Of a DNA stretch of 64,000 nucleotides, positions 63,877 through 64,000 are shown one piece after another; positions within the stretch are counted from its first letter, which is position 1; every line of letters starts with the position of its first letter. The stretch covers positions 62,001 to 126,000 of the forward strand of contig NZ_LZTB01000018.1 in assembly GCF_001665685.1 (NCBI RefSeq). The letters run 5' to 3'. Made by a program: the position numbers and the translations under genes. The notes beneath the pieces are model-generated. The model made no database searches. It was given only the letters and a program-made list of their open reading frames with translations, and had not been told where the DNA came from. This DNA is from Mycobacterium sp. 852013-50091_SCH5140682 (GTDB lineage: Bacteria; Actinomycetota; Actinomycetes; Mycobacteriales; Mycobacteriaceae).

Positions 63877-63905
63877 TTTACAGATTGACTGGAAAATGTC
63901 ACGCT
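63877..63905. promoter_or_regulatory. TTTACA-N14-TGTCACGCT element (site C)
   Basis: TTTACA at 63877-63882 and TGTCACGCT at 63897-63905. It lies 57 bp before the DUF427 start and about 50 bp before a possible gene running off the right end, so it is again a divergent control region. Confidence 0.75.
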
Positions 63906-63954
63906 GTTGGATGACGGGCGACACAGCCGGAGGGTGACGAATGACGGTGAGGCC

Positions 63955-64000
63955 ATGACGCTGTCCGATATGCCGATCGCAACACGATCACGACTACGGG
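63955..64000 (+). CDS. Possible start of a gene leaving the window
   Basis: An open frame runs from ATG 63955 (or GTG 63934, which has GGAGG directly before it) to the end. Only 15 codons are visible (MTLSDMPIATRSR and a few more), so the product cannot be named. The divergent position around site C suggests it belongs to the same regulon. Confidence 0.3.
   Translation, partial: MTLSDMPIATRSRLR

Overview
The window is a high-GC actinobacterial chromosome segment, almost certainly from a fast-growing, environmental Mycobacterium (Mycolicibacterium). Its conserved genes follow the gene order of the M. tuberculosis Rv2905-Rv2880 interval, read in the opposite direction: lppW (partial), rplS, lepB, rnhB, DUF2469, [large insertion], yraN, comM/yifB, dprA, viuB-like, xerC, LLM oxidoreductase, M23 peptidase, rpsB, tsf, amiC, an Rv2887-type MarR, pyrH, frr, cdsA, rlmN. 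I saw no rRNA, tRNA, CRISPR array, insertion sequence or prophage.

Region by region. (1) 1-3380: lipoprotein and ribosome/secretion housekeeping. (2) 3391-20245: accessory block sitting where M. tuberculosis has fdhD/fdhF. It holds a dienelactone hydrolase, SelO with a DUF2237 protein, a serine hydrolase, a PucR regulator divergent from mmsA plus an omega-aminotransferase, a HAD phosphatase, a fused E1 2-oxoacid dehydrogenase, a CoA transferase resembling mesaconyl-CoA C1-C4 transferase, a thioesterase, a mini-HAD protein, a TetR regulator and others. (3) 20335-30499: conserved yraN-comM-dprA cluster, MBL hydrolase, siderophore-interacting protein, a lactate-monooxygenase paralogue, DUF5995 and xerC. 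(4) 30562-43787: cell-wall peptidase and translation operons (rpsB-tsf, pyrH-frr-cdsA, rlmN). Between them lie an ATP-grasp/DUF350/Gly-Ser-tail triad, glycerate kinase, and a MarR/methyltransferase pair with two perfect operators. (5) 43869-51824: TetR/phosphotransferase, GH3 glycosidase, glgC, sugar porter and PfkB kinase. (6) 51897-63820: an oxidative catabolic cluster with two cytochromes P450, thioesterase, SMP-30 lactonase, zinc alcohol dehydrogenase, HpaI aldolase, SDR, Baeyer-Villiger monooxygenase, esterase, SRPBCC and DUF427 proteins. A MinD-like ATPase lies inside it.

The most interesting signal is a shared regulatory element, TTTACA-N14-TGT, found four times with exactly the same spacing. 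One copy is the perfect dyad TTTACA-N14-TGTAAA in front of the phosphotransferase/TetR operon. Three copies end in TGTCACGCT and sit in front of the P450, lactonase/P450 and DUF427 transcription units. I infer that the local TetR protein governs the oxidative cluster as one regulon for an unknown, probably cyclic or terpenoid-like substrate. A second strong signal is the Rv2887-like MarR gene lying divergent to its probable target methyltransferase, with overlapping leaderless promoters covered by two palindromes.
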